A stretch of DNA of 64,000 bases from Maribellus luteus (GTDB lineage: Bacteria > Bacteroidota > Bacteroidia > Bacteroidales > Prolixibacteraceae), in the NCBI RefSeq assembly GCF_003576475.1, contig NZ_QWGR01000003.1, forward strand, positions 62,001-126,000, in the 5' to 3' direction. The translations under genes and the position numbers were made by a program. The first letter of the stretch is position 1; each line of letters opens with the position of its first letter. The notes under the pieces were generated by a model, which had not been told where the DNA came from, searched no databases, and saw only the letters and a program-made list of their open reading frames with translations. Below are positions 14,306-24,275 of this stretch, piece after piece.

Positions 14306-16972
14306 ATGAAGTTTTTCGTTCCATCTCTGCTGATTCTATTCTTTGCCGGCTTAGTCCTGAACGGCACGGCACAAACTAAAAAAGACAGAAAGCAACAGGC
14401 CAAACACCTGAGTGCATTTGAGCAGGAAACACTCACCGACGACCATTTGCCGGTACTGATGCCGTACAACCGGTGGATCGATCCGGCAGGCGAACAGCTT
14501 TATTTTGGCGATTCCAACCTGGAAAACCACGCGCTTGACTGTGCCGCATCTCCCGATGGCAAGTGGGTAGCAGTGGAAGGACGGTATTCCGTAGTGATCA
14601 TATCAACCGGTAAAAACAAAATCGTTGAACGTATAACGTTGAAAGATTTAATTGGTGAAAGTGTGATGAATACTTTTTCGGGAATCAGCTGGCACAACGA
14701 CGAACTTTTTGTCAGTGCTTCGGGACGTGGAAAGTCGTATCTAATAAAAGCCCACTGGAACGGGCACAAGTTAAAGTTGGTTGATAAATACAGCTTTGAT
14801 GCCGTGGCGCCTGCATCTTCGGCACTTCCCAACGAACTGGCAGTGGAAAAGGAAAAAGGATCGACTGTGTTTTATGTGGCTTTAAACGGCAACAATCAAC
14901 TGGTAAAACAAAATGCCGAAACCGGCGCTGTACTCTGGACTGCTGCAACCGGTGTCGCGCCCTACGGAGTGGTTAAAGCCGCCGGGAAAATATATGTGAC
15001 CAACTGGGGAGGTGCCATTCCCGATGAAAACGATAAAAATGTGGCAGGCGTTCCGTGGGGCTCGGCAAAAGTGGATCCGCAAACGGGAGCTACCCGCGAA
15101 GGAACCGTCTCGGTTTTCAACCCGGAAACCGGTACTTTGATCAGCGAGATTATCGTAGGCCTCCATCCCAACGATATCATCACCAGCCCCGACGAACGTT
15201 TTGTATACGTGGCAAATGCCAACAGCGACGCCGTTTCGGTAATCGACACAAAAACCGACAAAGTAGTGGAAACCATTCCGGTGAAGCTGGGGGAAGAAAA
15301 GAATCCTTACTTTGGAGATTCACCCAACGGTTTGGGAATCACTTCGGATGGAAAGACACTTTACGTCGCCAACGGAATGGACAATGCACTGGCTGTGATT
15401 GAACTTGGCAAAAATGCGTCGTCTGCCTCCAAACCGGCAGAGAGTAAGATCGCCGGTTTTATCCCCACGGGAGCCTACCCCGGAGGCGTTTGTGTGTTGA
15501 ACGACTCGTATTTGTACGTGCCCAACATTGAGGCAGAAGGCGCCCGCATTTCCAGTGTTTCAGAAGAGAGCGGACTTAAATCCTACAACAGCCACCGGAT
15601 GATGGCTTCGGTTTCTGTTATTCCGGTTCCAGAAAAATCGCAACTCGCTCAATACACCGAAAAGGTAAAAACCAACAACCAGTTTTTCAGAGTTGCCTTG
15701 TCGAAAAAACTTCCGAGGAAGAACATTGCCCCCGTGCCGGTTCCCGCCCGAATCGGCGAACCATCGGTATTCAAACACGTGGTATACATCATCAAGGAGA
15801 ATCGCACCTACGACCAGATATTGGGAGACATGCAAGAGGGCGACGGAGAACCTTCGCTTTGTAATTTTGGAGAAGAAGTAACACCGAATACACATAAAAT
15901 CTGCCGCGACTTTTTACTGCTCGATAATTTTCACGCAGCCGGAAAATGTTCGGCTGAAGGGCACCAGTGGACCGACATGGCCATTGTTACCGATTATGTG
16001 GAAAAGAACGTAAGAGCGTGGTTCCGCAGTTACCCGCATGTACAGACCGACGCACTGGTTTACGCCCCCACCGGGTTTATCTGGGACAATGCACGCAATC
16101 ACGGAAAGAGTGTGCGTATCTACGGAGAAGCTTGTGTGCCGCAATTTGACAAAGATGCCAGCTGGACATCCATCTACAACGGTTTTAAAAACGGAGAAAA
16201 GTTTGAATTTACCAACCACACTACGATTGCGCCGGTGGAAGGCATTTTAAGTGAAAACTATCCGGGATACGACAGCCACAAAATACCGGATGTACTGCGG
16301 GCCAAAGTTTTTATTGATGAATTAAACGAATATGAAAAAATGGAAGGCGACCAATGGCCGGAACTGATGGTAGTGGCGCTTCCAAACGATCATACCGGCG
16401 GAACACGCCCGGGATTGCCAACGCCACGAGCCATGGTAGCTGATAACGACCTGGCGCTGGGTCAAATTATCGAAGCCATTTCGAACAGTCGTTTCTGGGA
16501 AAATACCGTCGTTTTTGTAACTGAAGACGATTCCCAATCGGGATGGGACCATGTTTCAGCATACCGCACCGTAGGGTTGGTTGTTAGTCCGTACACCCGT
16601 TTGGGTGCTACCAACCACACCAATTATAACCAGGTTTCGATGGTACGCACCATTGAGCAGATTTTGGGAATTCCGCCGATGAACATTCAGGATGCCACAG
16701 CCATGCCCATGTTTGATTGTTTCGCCACAACACCTGACAATCGCTCTTTTGCGTCGGTCCCCAATAAAATTCAATTGGATGAAATGAATCCCGATCTGTC
16801 GAAACTAAGCGGAACAGCACTTCACTTTGCAAAAAAAAGTATGCACCCGCAGTTTGACCGCGTGGATGCCGGAAACGATGCTCTTTTTAACCGGATTATC
16901 TGGTCGGCCACGATGGGAGATAAACCTTATCCCGCAAAGTACAGCGGGAAAGACGACGATGACGACGATTAA
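14306..16972 (+). CDS. Secreted YncE-like beta-propeller / phosphoesterase fusion
   Basis: An 888-residue exported protein. A signal peptide (~1-22, FFAGLVLNGTAQ) is followed by a YncE/WD-like beta-propeller (~60-385), with repeats such as DERFVYVANANSDAVSVIDT and GKTLYVANGMDNALAVIELG. A phosphoesterase/alkaline-phosphatase-superfamily domain (~485-860) has VVYIIKENRTYDQILGDM, CSAEGHQWTDMA, a VVALPNDHTGG block and FVTEDDSQSGWDHV as its likely metal sites. It ends in a run of acidic residues. Domain order is shared with known bifunctional YncE/AP proteins in Bacteroidota; the substrate is unknown. Its stop codon overlaps that of the convergent gene by three bases. Confidence 0.85.
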   Translation: MKFFVPSLLILFFAGLVLNGTAQTKKDRKQQAKHLSAFEQETLTDDHLPVLMPYNRWIDPAGEQLYFGDSNLENHALDCAASPDGKWVAVEGRYSVVIISTGKNKIVERITLKDLIGESVMNTFSGISWHNDELFVSASGRGKSYLIKAHWNGHKLKLVDKYSFDAVAPASSALPNELAVEKEKGSTVFYVALNGNNQLVKQNAETGAVLWTAATGVAPYGVVKAAGKIYVTNWGGAIPDENDKNVAGVPWGSAKVDPQTGATREGTVSVFNPETGTLISEIIVGLHPNDIITSPDERFVYVANANSDAVSVIDTKTDKVVETIPVKLGEEKNPYFGDSPNGLGITSDGKTLYVANGMDNALAVIELGKNASSASKPAESKIAGFIPTGAYPGGVCVLNDSYLYVPNIEAEGARISSVSEESGLKSYNSHRMMASVSVIPVPEKSQLAQYTEKVKTNNQFFRVALSKKLPRKNIAPVPVPARIGEPSVFKHVVYIIKENRTYDQILGDMQEGDGEPSLCNFGEEVTPNTHKICRDFLLLDNFHAAGKCSAEGHQWTDMAIVTDYVEKNVRAWFRSYPHVQTDALVYAPTGFIWDNARNHGKSVRIYGEACVPQFDKDASWTSIYNGFKNGEKFEFTNHTTIAPVEGILSENYPGYDSHKIPDVLRAKVFIDELNEYEKMEGDQWPELMVVALPNDHTGGTRPGLPTPRAMVADNDLALGQIIEAISNSRFWENTVVFVTEDDSQSGWDHVSAYRTVGLVVSPYTRLGATNHTNYNQVSMVRTIEQILGIPPMNIQDATAMPMFDCFATTPDNRSFASVPNKIQLDEMNPDLSKLSGTALHFAKKSMHPQFDRVDAGNDALFNRIIWSATMGDKPYPAKYSGKDDDDDD

Positions 16973-17496
16973 TAAAGGGACGTTCCACCTTTAAACCGGT
17001 GATAGTTAAAACGCATTTCTTCTTTTTCCCCCTTTTCTTCCAGTACCACGTATAAGTTGATTTCGTCGTGCGATACCTTTTCAAAAGTAAAACCATCGAA
17101 ATACACTTTCCCCGGTTCTACTTTTACCAGTCTGAAATCCACGGTCTCATCTTTCTCTTCCCAGCCTTTCAAATCTCCGCGAAAATGTTTGAGCCGCAGG
17201 ATAAGTGTTTTATTTTCTTCCGACAAGGTACACAACTCATAAAACTGCACCTGGCTATCAACCACCAGCTTAAAGGCACACATCATGGAACCTCCCAGCG
17301 GCGGCGTCCACACTTCTTCCACAATTCCGCCAAATGCTTTCCCCTGCCAATGTCCTGCCACAAAATCGAGGCATTCGAGCGTCGCTTCCGGACTACCGGC
17401 TTCGTCATTGTAAGTCAATGTATTTTCAAACTTTTCCTGCGAAACCAGAGTCAGGCTAAAAAACGCTGCCATTAAGGTAATCAGTAAAATCTTCAT
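16969..17496 (-). CDS. DUF6265-type secreted protein
   Basis: A 175-residue exported protein with signal peptide MKILLITLMAAFFSLTLVSQ. The DUF6265-like core begins CLDFVAGHWQGKAFGGIVEEVW and continues with GGSMMCAFKLV and the family-like ending MRFNYHRFKGGTSLY. The fold is probably a lipocalin-like barrel; no activity is established. Its TAA (TTA on the + strand, 16969-16971) shares bases with the TAA of the preceding convergent gene, so neither transcript has room for a separate terminator here. Confidence 0.75.
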   Translation of the reverse strand: MKILLITLMAAFFSLTLVSQEKFENTLTYNDEAGSPEATLECLDFVAGHWQGKAFGGIVEEVWTPPLGGSMMCAFKLVVDSQVQFYELCTLSEENKTLILRLKHFRGDLKGWEEKDETVDFRLVKVEPGKVYFDGFTFEKVSHDEINLYVVLEEKGEKEEMRFNYHRFKGGTSLY

Positions 17497-17526
17497 AAAA
17501 GATAGTTTTAAACTATTTGGAAATTT

Positions 17527-18363
17527 TCAACTCACATCCAGCTTATCGATCTCGAACTTGCGCATATTTCTATATGACTCGAAAACCCGCGCGGCTTTTT
17601 CCGGATCACTCATCAGTTGATTCAGAATTTTCGGAAACACCTGCCACGAAACGCCAAATTTATCTTTTAACCAGCCACACATGCTTTCCTCCCCTCCTTC
17701 TGTCAACTTCTCCCAGTAATGGTCGATCTCCGTTTGATCTTCGCACTCAACCACCAGCGAAACACCTTCAGTAAAGCTGTACTTATGTTCTCCAGGCCCG
17801 TCCATCGCAATCAAATCAGCTTCGTTCAGGGTAAATTCCGAATACAGTACTTTACCTTCGTTATCATCTCCTACCGGGTATTTCTCCATAACCGGAATGG
17901 TAACTCCTTCAAAAATACCGGAATAAAATTCGATGGCTTCGGCAGCTTTCCCGAAAAGTTCTCCGACAAAAAGCATCGACGGAACAATTCTTTGTTCTCC
18001 GTCTTTTCGCCCTGAAGACGAAATTTGCCAGGTCATTCCAAAACGGTCCTTCAACCAGCCGTACCTTTCGCTCCACGGATAAGTACCGATAGGAATAAGA
18101 ACACTTCCCTCTTTTACCAGTTCATTCCAAACCCTGTCGGTTTCTTCCACCGAATCGCAAGTGGCAAAAAGCGAAATCGCGGGCGTAATTGAAAACATAG
18201 GCCCGCCATTTAACGCCATGTGCTTCTTTCCGGCAAGTTCGAAAGTAACCGCTACGGGGCTTTGGGAGATAATACGCGAGTTCTTAAACAAGGAACAGTA
18301 AATTGAAGATGCTTTCTGCGCCTGATCGTCAAACCAAAGACAAGGATAAACGGGTGTAGTCAT
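17527..18363 (-). CDS. Two-domain VOC family protein (PhnB-like)
   Basis: A 278-residue duplication of the vicinal-oxygen-chelate module of the PhnB/3-dmu-9_3-mt type. Domain 1 (~1-125) has YPCLWFDDQAQKASSIYCSLF and GMTWQIS. Domain 2 (~135-265) has AIEFYSGIFEG and FGVSWQVFP. Each ends in the repeated WLKDRFG(M/V)(T/S)WQ pattern seen in this family. Members are often misnamed methyltransferases; enzymatic activity is unknown. The start is the ATG at 18363 (MTTPVYPCLWFDDQ); an upstream ATG at 18390 adds nine atypical residues. It lies 30 bp downstream of the DUF6265 gene start on the same strand, so the two may be co-transcribed. Confidence 0.8.
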   Translation of the reverse strand: MTTPVYPCLWFDDQAQKASSIYCSLFKNSRIISQSPVAVTFELAGKKHMALNGGPMFSITPAISLFATCDSVEETDRVWNELVKEGSVLIPIGTYPWSERYGWLKDRFGMTWQISSSGRKDGEQRIVPSMLFVGELFGKAAEAIEFYSGIFEGVTIPVMEKYPVGDDNEGKVLYSEFTLNEADLIAMDGPGEHKYSFTEGVSLVVECEDQTEIDHYWEKLTEGGEESMCGWLKDKFGVSWQVFPKILNQLMSDPEKAARVFESYRNMRKFEIDKLDVS

Positions 18364-18571
18364 AGTTCTGTTTTTGTACATCCGCCACAATAATGCCCGG
18401 ATGTGAGTTTATTTCAGCAATATATGGAAAAACAAAACAGCGAGAAAGAGGGGCTATAACAATTGAAGACCTGCTAATTAGTAAAATGTTTTATGGAAAT
18501 AAGGCCCCGATTCAGAAGAATGGAGTATATTGAAAAAGCTTTATCAGAATGAAACCAAAATCTTAAATGAG

Positions 18572-19576
18572 ATGAACGACAGAAGAACCTTTCTAAAATC
18601 GCTGGCAGGCCTCACGGCCGGACTAAGTCTTGCCCCGTCGTCTTTTGCAAAAGAAAATAATTCGGATCGTTTGGGAGAGGTTCTCCCTAAGCGCAAACTC
18701 GGGAGAACCAACGAATATGTAACCATGCTCGGAACTGGTGGCTATCATGTTGGCTGGACAAGCGAGCGGGATGCGCAGGAGATCATTGAAGCGGCCCTGG
18801 AGGGCGGCGTTCGCTTTTTTGACACAGCGGAAAGCTACTCAGCTGGAAGGAGTGAAGAACGTTATGGAAAATACCTCACACCGAAATACCGCGACCTGGT
18901 TTTTCTGATGACCAAATCAACCGGAAAGGATGCCAAAACCGTGAGAGAGCACCTGGAAGGTTCCTTGCGCCGATTACAGGTTGACCAAATTGATCTCTTC
19001 CAGGTACATGCTGTTTCAACACCTCAGGATGTGGACAACAGGATTTCCAACGGCGTATTGGACGTTTTACAAAAAGCCCAACAGGAAGGAAAAGTAAAGT
19101 ACCTCGGATTTACCGGGCATCAAAATCCGTTTGCCCACAAACGGATGCTTGAAAGAAGTGCAGAAAGCAATATGTTTGATACCGTACTGATGCCGGTGAA
19201 TGTGCTGGACCACAATTATTTCAGCTTCACCCAAAATGTTCTTCCGGAGGCCATGGAACGAAACATGGGAGTTCTGGCAATCAAATCGCTGGCCGACGGA
19301 CGCTTCTTCGCCAGTAAAAAAGAAGCGGGCTGGACTACGGAAGACCCTCTCATTCCGAATTACCTGAGTATTAAGGAAGCCATGCATTTTGTTTGGTCGT
19401 TGCCTGTAACAGTGCTGATTTCGGGAAATGAAAATGCCACGTACATGCGGGAGAAAATCGCATTGGCACGTTCGTTTACTCAACTCAATGCCGAAGAAAG
19501 ATTGGCACTGATTGAAAAAGTAAAGGAAATTGCTTTAACAGGGAAGATAGAATACTTCAAACAGAAAGAGTCGTAA
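18572..19576 (+). CDS. Tat-exported aldo/keto reductase
   Basis: A 334-residue AKR with a twin-arginine signal: MNDRRTFLKSLAGLTAGLSL has the RR-x-F-L-K core. The (beta/alpha)8 domain shows the catalytic tetrad region, with Asp in FFDTAESY, the Tyr of that motif, Lys in LVFLMTKS and His in LFQVHAV. It probably reduces carbonyl substrates, or oxidises alcohols, with NADP in the periplasm. The ATG at 18572 was preferred to the TTG at 18530 because it places the RR motif near the N-terminus. A GC-rich hairpin follows the stop. Confidence 0.87.
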   Translation: MNDRRTFLKSLAGLTAGLSLAPSSFAKENNSDRLGEVLPKRKLGRTNEYVTMLGTGGYHVGWTSERDAQEIIEAALEGGVRFFDTAESYSAGRSEERYGKYLTPKYRDLVFLMTKSTGKDAKTVREHLEGSLRRLQVDQIDLFQVHAVSTPQDVDNRISNGVLDVLQKAQQEGKVKYLGFTGHQNPFAHKRMLERSAESNMFDTVLMPVNVLDHNYFSFTQNVLPEAMERNMGVLAIKSLADGRFFASKKEAGWTTEDPLIPNYLSIKEAMHFVWSLPVTVLISGNENATYMREKIALARSFTQLNAEERLALIEKVKEIALTGKIEYFKQKES

Positions 19577-19584
19577 AAAAGAAA

Positions 19585-19608
19585 ATCCCGGGGTCAACAC
19601 CCCGGGAT
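19585..19608 (+). terminator. GC-rich hairpin after aldo/keto reductase
   Basis: ATCCCGGGG / CCCCGGGAT, a 9-bp perfect stem with a TCAACA loop, 9 bp after the stop. No T tract follows on the + strand; a short A run precedes it. Confidence 0.5.
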
Positions 19609-19636
19609 CAAAACTAAACCTAACTAAACCAAACTT

Positions 19637-19681
19637 ATGAAAAAACAGCAAATTGCTGTGAAGTATCTTTATTGTTTCTAA
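19637..19681 (+). other. Possible 14-codon leader or remnant ORF
   Basis: ATG AAA AAA CAG..., encoding MKKQQIAVKYLYCF then TAA, preceded by an A-rich ACTAAACC-type stretch that resembles Bacteroidota gene starts. Too short to call a gene; it may be a remnant of a lost gene start or a chance ORF. The rest of the 506-bp gap before lepA holds the inverted repeats listed next and no other gene. Confidence 0.2.
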
Positions 19682-19863
19682 AAAAACTGTTTTCTGTCTG
19701 ACAGTTTAATTGTTTTCATGCTGAAAAACATTTTACAATTTCCGTGCCAAAAGATATTTTCGATCCTGTTTTATTAGAATGTGATTCGTTTTTAACAGTT
19801 TTTCACATCTTGCCGACTTACTATCATTTCTTTCAAGAACGTATCAATGCACATCACAAAAGT

Positions 19864-19928
19864 CGGACCTAAACAGGGGTCCAAATCTTAATAAATCCTA
19901 AAAAAGAGAACGCAATACAGGACCCCTG
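19864..19928 (+). promoter_or_regulatory. Competing inverted repeats upstream of lepA
   Basis: CAGGGGTCC (19874-19882) pairs perfectly with GGACCCCTG (19920-19928). The same first arm can instead pair locally through GGACC (19864-19868). Two mutually exclusive stems of this kind are a form seen in attenuators, but the candidate lepA promoter lies downstream of them, so they may belong to another transcript. Confidence 0.3.
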
Positions 19929-20005
19929 ATCTCCGGACATCGTATCATCTTATAATAAAACCGTTTAGCTGCGCCAGAAAATTACCTAGCCAGCTATTTA
20001 GACAC

Positions 20006-20034
20006 ATTGTAATCTGAAAATTTAAATATCTTTG
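20006..20034 (+). promoter_or_regulatory. Candidate lepA promoter
   Basis: The -7 element TATCTTTG (20027-20034) fits TAnnTTTG exactly. ATTG at 20006-20009 could serve as the -33 element with a 17-bp spacer, slightly short of the usual 19-21. Confidence 0.55.
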
Positions 20035-20083
20035 CGGCAAATCAAGAAAGCCTGCTTTCGAAAAGTTTATAATGGTTTAGTAA

Positions 20084-21871
20084 ATGGAAAACATACGTAA
20101 TTTTTGCATCATCGCACATATTGATCATGGGAAGAGTACCCTTGCCGATCGACTTTTAGAATTTACCAAAACGATTGGCGAGCGTGAGATGCACGCCCAA
20201 GTACTTGACAGCATGGATCTTGAACAAGAGAGAGGCATTACCATTAAAAGTCATGCCATTCAGATGGACTACCAGTATGAAGGCAAAGATTTCAAACTAA
20301 ACCTGATTGACACCCCCGGACACGTTGACTTTTCTTACGAAGTTTCGCGGTCGATTGCTGCCTGCGAAGGTGCTTTGCTGATTATTGATGCAACGCAGGG
20401 AATCCAGGCACAAACCATTTCGAACCTTTATCTGGCCATTGAGCACGACCTGGAAATTATTCCGGTGTTAAATAAAATGGACCTTCCCAATGCCATGCCC
20501 GAAGTGGTGGAAGAGCAGATCATTGACCTGATCGGCTGTGACCACGAAGACATTATTCGTGCCAGCGGAAAAACCGGAGAAGGCGTTGAAGAGATCCTGC
20601 ATGCCATCATTCATAAAATTCCTCACCCGAAAGGAGATCCCGATGCGCCATTGCAGGCATTGATCTTTGACTCGGTTTTTAATTCGTTCAGAGGAATTAT
20701 TGCCTACTTTAAAATCAGAAACGGCCAGATCCGTAAAAAAGACATGGTTAAGTTTGTGGCTACCGGTAAACAGTATGATGCCGACGAAGTAGGTGTGCTA
20801 AAACTCAGCCTGCACCCAAGGGATGTCTTGGGGCCGGGAGACGTAGGCTACATTATTTCCGGAATAAAAACCGCTAAGGAAGTTAAAGTTGGAGATACCA
20901 TTACGCATGTTAGTAAACCTTGCGACAAAGCCATCGAAGGTTTTGAGGAAGTAAAGCCGATGGTATTTGCAGGAGTTTACCCGATTGATGCGGAAGATTA
21001 TGAAGACCTGCGCGCAGCAATGGACAAATTGCAGCTCAACGACGCTTCGCTGACATTTGAGCCGGAATCGTCAGCAGCGCTTGGTTTTGGGTTCCGCTGC
21101 GGATTTTTGGGGCTGCTACACATGGAAATCATACAGGAGCGACTGGAACGCGAGTTCGACATGAACGTTATTACCACTGTTCCCAACGTTTCGTACCAGG
21201 TACACCTTAACGACGGGACTACGCAAACGGTTTACAACCCCTCCGGAATGCCTGCCGCAAGTACGATTGACGAAATTGATGAGCCCTACATCCGGGCCAA
21301 CATTATTACGGCGTCCAATTTTATCGGCTCGGTTATGACACTTTGCCTGGAAAAGCGAGGAGAACTGGTTAGCCAAAATTACCTGACCGCCGAGCGTGCT
21401 GAATTAATTTTCAATATCCCCCTGGGAGAGATCGTTTTCGACTTTTACGATAAATTAAAAAGTATATCAAAAGGTTATGCTTCGTTCGACTACCATATGA
21501 ACGGGTACAAACCGGCGAAACTGGTTCGTTTAGATATTCTGCTGAACGGCGAAATGGTAGATGCACTTTCAACCTTGATCCACTTTGACAATGCGTACAA
21601 CTTTGGGCGTCGCATGTGCGAAAAACTAAAGGAATTGATCCCCCGTCAACAGTTCGATATTGCCATCCAGGCCGCAATCGGAGCAAAAATCATTGCCCGT
21701 GAAACCATTAAGGCCGTACGAAAAGATGTAACTGCCAAGTGTTACGGAGGGGACATTACCCGTAAACGAAAACTGCTGGAAAAACAGAAAAAAGGCAAAA
21801 AACGAATGAAACAGGTTGGAAACGTGGAAGTTCCGCAAAAAGCCTTCCTTGCTGTACTTAAATTAGATTAA
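20084..21871 (+). CDS. lepA: Elongation factor 4 (LepA), ribosome back-translocase
   Basis: A 595-residue translational GTPase, full length for the family. The G motifs are intact: P-loop [13 protein letters not shown] near the N-terminus, [12 protein letters not shown] (G3) and NKMDLPNA (G4). EF-G-like domains II, III and V follow, and the LepA-specific C-terminal domain ends in basic [17 protein letters not shown]. The ATG at 20084 gives the usual [16 protein letters not shown] start. A long bidirectional terminator separates it from the convergent response regulator. Confidence 0.97.
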   Translation: MENIRNFCIIAHIDHGKSTLADRLLEFTKTIGEREMHAQVLDSMDLEQERGITIKSHAIQMDYQYEGKDFKLNLIDTPGHVDFSYEVSRSIAACEGALLIIDATQGIQAQTISNLYLAIEHDLEIIPVLNKMDLPNAMPEVVEEQIIDLIGCDHEDIIRASGKTGEGVEEILHAIIHKIPHPKGDPDAPLQALIFDSVFNSFRGIIAYFKIRNGQIRKKDMVKFVATGKQYDADEVGVLKLSLHPRDVLGPGDVGYIISGIKTAKEVKVGDTITHVSKPCDKAIEGFEEVKPMVFAGVYPIDAEDYEDLRAAMDKLQLNDASLTFEPESSAALGFGFRCGFLGLLHMEIIQERLEREFDMNVITTVPNVSYQVHLNDGTTQTVYNPSGMPAASTIDEIDEPYIRANIITASNFIGSVMTLCLEKRGELVSQNYLTAERAELIFNIPLGEIVFDFYDKLKSISKGYASFDYHMNGYKPAKLVRLDILLNGEMVDALSTLIHFDNAYNFGRRMCEKLKELIPRQQFDIAIQAAIGAKIIARETIKAVRKDVTAKCYGGDITRKRKLLEKQKKGKKRMKQVGNVEVPQKAFLAVLKLD

Positions 21872-21882
21872 TACTTCAAACG

Positions 21883-21929
21883 ATATACAATGAAAAAGCC
21901 CGGGAGTTCCGGGCTTTTCCATTGTATAT
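21883..21929. terminator. Bidirectional terminator between lepA and response regulator
   Basis: A 21-bp stem with one mismatch (arms 21883-21903 and 21909-21929) around a GAGTT loop. The arms contain AAAAGCCCGG / CCGGGCTTTT, so runs of T are available on both strands. Confidence 0.88.
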
Positions 21930-21938
21930 GATAGGCTC

Positions 21939-22628
21939 TTACATGATCAGTTTATAACCTTTTCCGTGTACATTTATAATCTCTACGGTTGGTTCGTCTT
22001 TCAAATGCTTGCGAAGTTTGGTAATGTAAACATCCATACTTCGGGCATTAAAATAGTTGTCATCGATCCAAATCGACTTTAATGCGTAGTTACGCTCCAG
22101 AACTTTATTGGCATTCTGGCACAGAAGCTTCAGCAACTCCGACTCTTTCGTTGTCAGTTTTACTGATTCTTCGCCTTCAGTAAGCGTCTGTTTCCTGGTA
22201 TCGAAAGTAAAACGCCCCAGCGTAAATACTTGCTGTGCTCCTGACTGACCTTCCTGAGAAGTCCTCCGCAGAATGGCTTCAATGCGCATAATGAGCTCTT
22301 CCATACTAAAGGGCTTAGTAATGTAATCGTCGGCACCAATTTTGAAACCTTCCAGCACATCTTCCTTCATGTTTTTTGCCGTCAGGAAAAGTACAGGAAT
22401 ATCTGCATTTACAATCCGAATGTCTTTGGCCAGCGTAAAGCCATCTTTTTTGGGCATCATAACATCCAGAATACAAATATCATAATGCTCTTTCATGAAA
22501 CCTTTGTAGGCTGCTTCTCCGTCTGGATATAAATCAGCATCAAAGCCTTTGGCAATCAGGTATTCTTTTAACAACAGACCTAAATTCTCATCATCTTCGG
22601 CAAGTAATAATTTTGTTTTTTGTTCCAT
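21939..22628 (-). CDS. OmpR-family response regulator (RprY-like)
   Basis: A 229-residue regulator. The receiver domain (~5-120) has acidic pocket E11-D12-D13, phosphoacceptor D55 in CILDVMMPKKDG, and K in ITKPFSMEEL. A winged-helix DNA-binding domain (~135-228) follows, with TTKESELLKLLCQNANKV and YITKLRKHLKDEPTVEIINVHGKGYKL. It closely resembles RprY of Bacteroides. It starts 2 bp after the stop of the sensor kinase gene on the same strand, so the two are translationally coupled. Confidence 0.9.
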   Translation of the reverse strand: MEQKTKLLLAEDDENLGLLLKEYLIAKGFDADLYPDGEAAYKGFMKEHYDICILDVMMPKKDGFTLAKDIRIVNADIPVLFLTAKNMKEDVLEGFKIGADDYITKPFSMEELIMRIEAILRRTSQEGQSGAQQVFTLGRFTFDTRKQTLTEGEESVKLTTKESELLKLLCQNANKVLERNYALKSIWIDDNYFNARSMDVYITKLRKHLKDEPTVEIINVHGKGYKLIM

Positions 22629-22630
22629 GG

Positions 22631-24172
22631 TTAATTATTTATTTGTGGGAAATAGATTTTAAACTTCGTCCCTTTGTTTAAAGCACTTTCAACCTTTATG
22701 GTTCCGTTGTGCAAATCCACAATTTTTTTCACATAACTCAGTCCCAACCCAAAGCCCTTTACATCGTGTACATTTCCGGTAGGAACCCTGTAAAAGCGAT
22801 CAAATATCTGATCATGGTGTTCCTTCCCAATTCCTATGCCATTATCCTGTACCGAAATCATTACCTGATTCTTCCGGTTTTCTGTTCTCACCCAAATCTC
22901 AGGATTTTCCCTGCTGTATTTCATCGCATTATCCAGCAAGTTAAAAATAACATTGGTAATATGCACTTCATCTCCTTTTATTACAGCATCCTCTGCCATA
23001 ATTTCGGTATGCAGTACTCCATTTTTGTTTTTTACCCGAAGCTCGAAATTGGAGGTAACCGTCTCGATCATCTTGTTCACATCAAATTCCCGAAGCTTCA
23101 ACTTTAAGCGACCTTCGTTAAACACAGCCATCTGAAGCACCTTTTCCACCTGGAAACTAAGGCGTTTGCTTTCCTGAAAAATCACCTTCGACACATGCTC
23201 GATGGTAGACGGAGTATTTGCAATACTACCGTCCTGCAACATTTGGCTTGCCAGCGAGATTGTTGAGATCGGCGTTTTCAGCTCGTGCGTCATATTATTG
23301 ATAAAGTCGTTCTTGATATTTGAAAGTTTTTTCTGCCGCATAATGACCAAAATTGCATAGGCAAAAATGGCAATTAGTAAACCAGTCAGAATAATAGTAG
23401 GTATAATAGTCAGTCCGGTCTGTCGAAACAAATAACGTTTCCGATGCGGAAAATAAACGTTTAGGTAATTAGGTTTTGGGCCGTAATAATCGTTCTGAAA
23501 TAACAGCTGAGGATATTCTCCCCTATTTTTAGGATTATAATCACTATCACCAAAAAGAATGGTCTCTTTAGCCATGGTTGAATTCTTGATGGCATATTTG
23601 TATTCCAGATCGATCCGAAATTGTGCCATTGCCGCATCCAGGAAAGCTTTTACCCGGGTTGAATCAATGCGCTCCTCAAGAGGCATATCTTCCAGCGCTA
23701 TCTTGTAATTCCACCAATCAGCGTTACGCAACCACTCTTTCCTCCGGCGTTGTTGCTCCAAACTCTGCTTCATAAAGCCTTCCACTCCCATCATCGAAAG
23801 AGAGTCAGAGGGGTCGCCAACCTGAACTTCGTATTGCTCTTCAAAGCGGCTAATAACTCCCTGATTGGAATAACTGAGACTAAAACTCAGCGTTCCTCTT
23901 GCCGGACTGTTGTAGGGAAATACATTTCCAAGTTCTTCTCTTTTCCCGTTCATTCCGGGAAGTTCTCCCCGCCGCGCATACTCCCTCGCCAATCGTTGCT
24001 CATCTAAATCCAATTGAATAGCAACCATGTTCAGCGCATTTTGCACCAGCTGGTCAAACTGCTCCTCCCGGATATCTGAAGCAGACTTGATCATAGTAGT
24101 CTGTACCAAAATCAAACCTGAAAGCACAATGGCCATCAGCACAATTAGCGTTATCAGCATTTTACGACTCAT
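22631..24172 (-). CDS. Sensor histidine kinase (RprX-like)
   Basis: A 513-residue membrane kinase. TM1 (~6-26), a ~230-residue periplasmic sensor region rich in charged residues and TM2 (~258-280) come first. The HisKA helix carries the phospho-His in NNMTHELKTPIS, then the HATPase domain has the N box FNLLDNAMKY, QDNGIGIG and GFGLGLSYVKKIV. Organisation and partner match RprX. The periplasmic part has no recognised ligand domain. It is the first gene of the two-gene operon with the response regulator. Confidence 0.9.
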   Translation of the reverse strand: MSRKMLITLIVLMAIVLSGLILVQTTMIKSASDIREEQFDQLVQNALNMVAIQLDLDEQRLAREYARRGELPGMNGKREELGNVFPYNSPARGTLSFSLSYSNQGVISRFEEQYEVQVGDPSDSLSMMGVEGFMKQSLEQQRRRKEWLRNADWWNYKIALEDMPLEERIDSTRVKAFLDAAMAQFRIDLEYKYAIKNSTMAKETILFGDSDYNPKNRGEYPQLLFQNDYYGPKPNYLNVYFPHRKRYLFRQTGLTIIPTIILTGLLIAIFAYAILVIMRQKKLSNIKNDFINNMTHELKTPISTISLASQMLQDGSIANTPSTIEHVSKVIFQESKRLSFQVEKVLQMAVFNEGRLKLKLREFDVNKMIETVTSNFELRVKNKNGVLHTEIMAEDAVIKGDEVHITNVIFNLLDNAMKYSRENPEIWVRTENRKNQVMISVQDNGIGIGKEHHDQIFDRFYRVPTGNVHDVKGFGLGLSYVKKIVDLHNGTIKVESALNKGTKFKIYFPQINN

Positions 24173-24275
24173 GCTCCAAATATAAATTGATTAAAAAGCC
24201 CTGATTTCGCCCCTTAACATTATTTAACAGGATATGTTAAATTGTAGAATTTATTAACCACCAGCCCTGTTTTTC

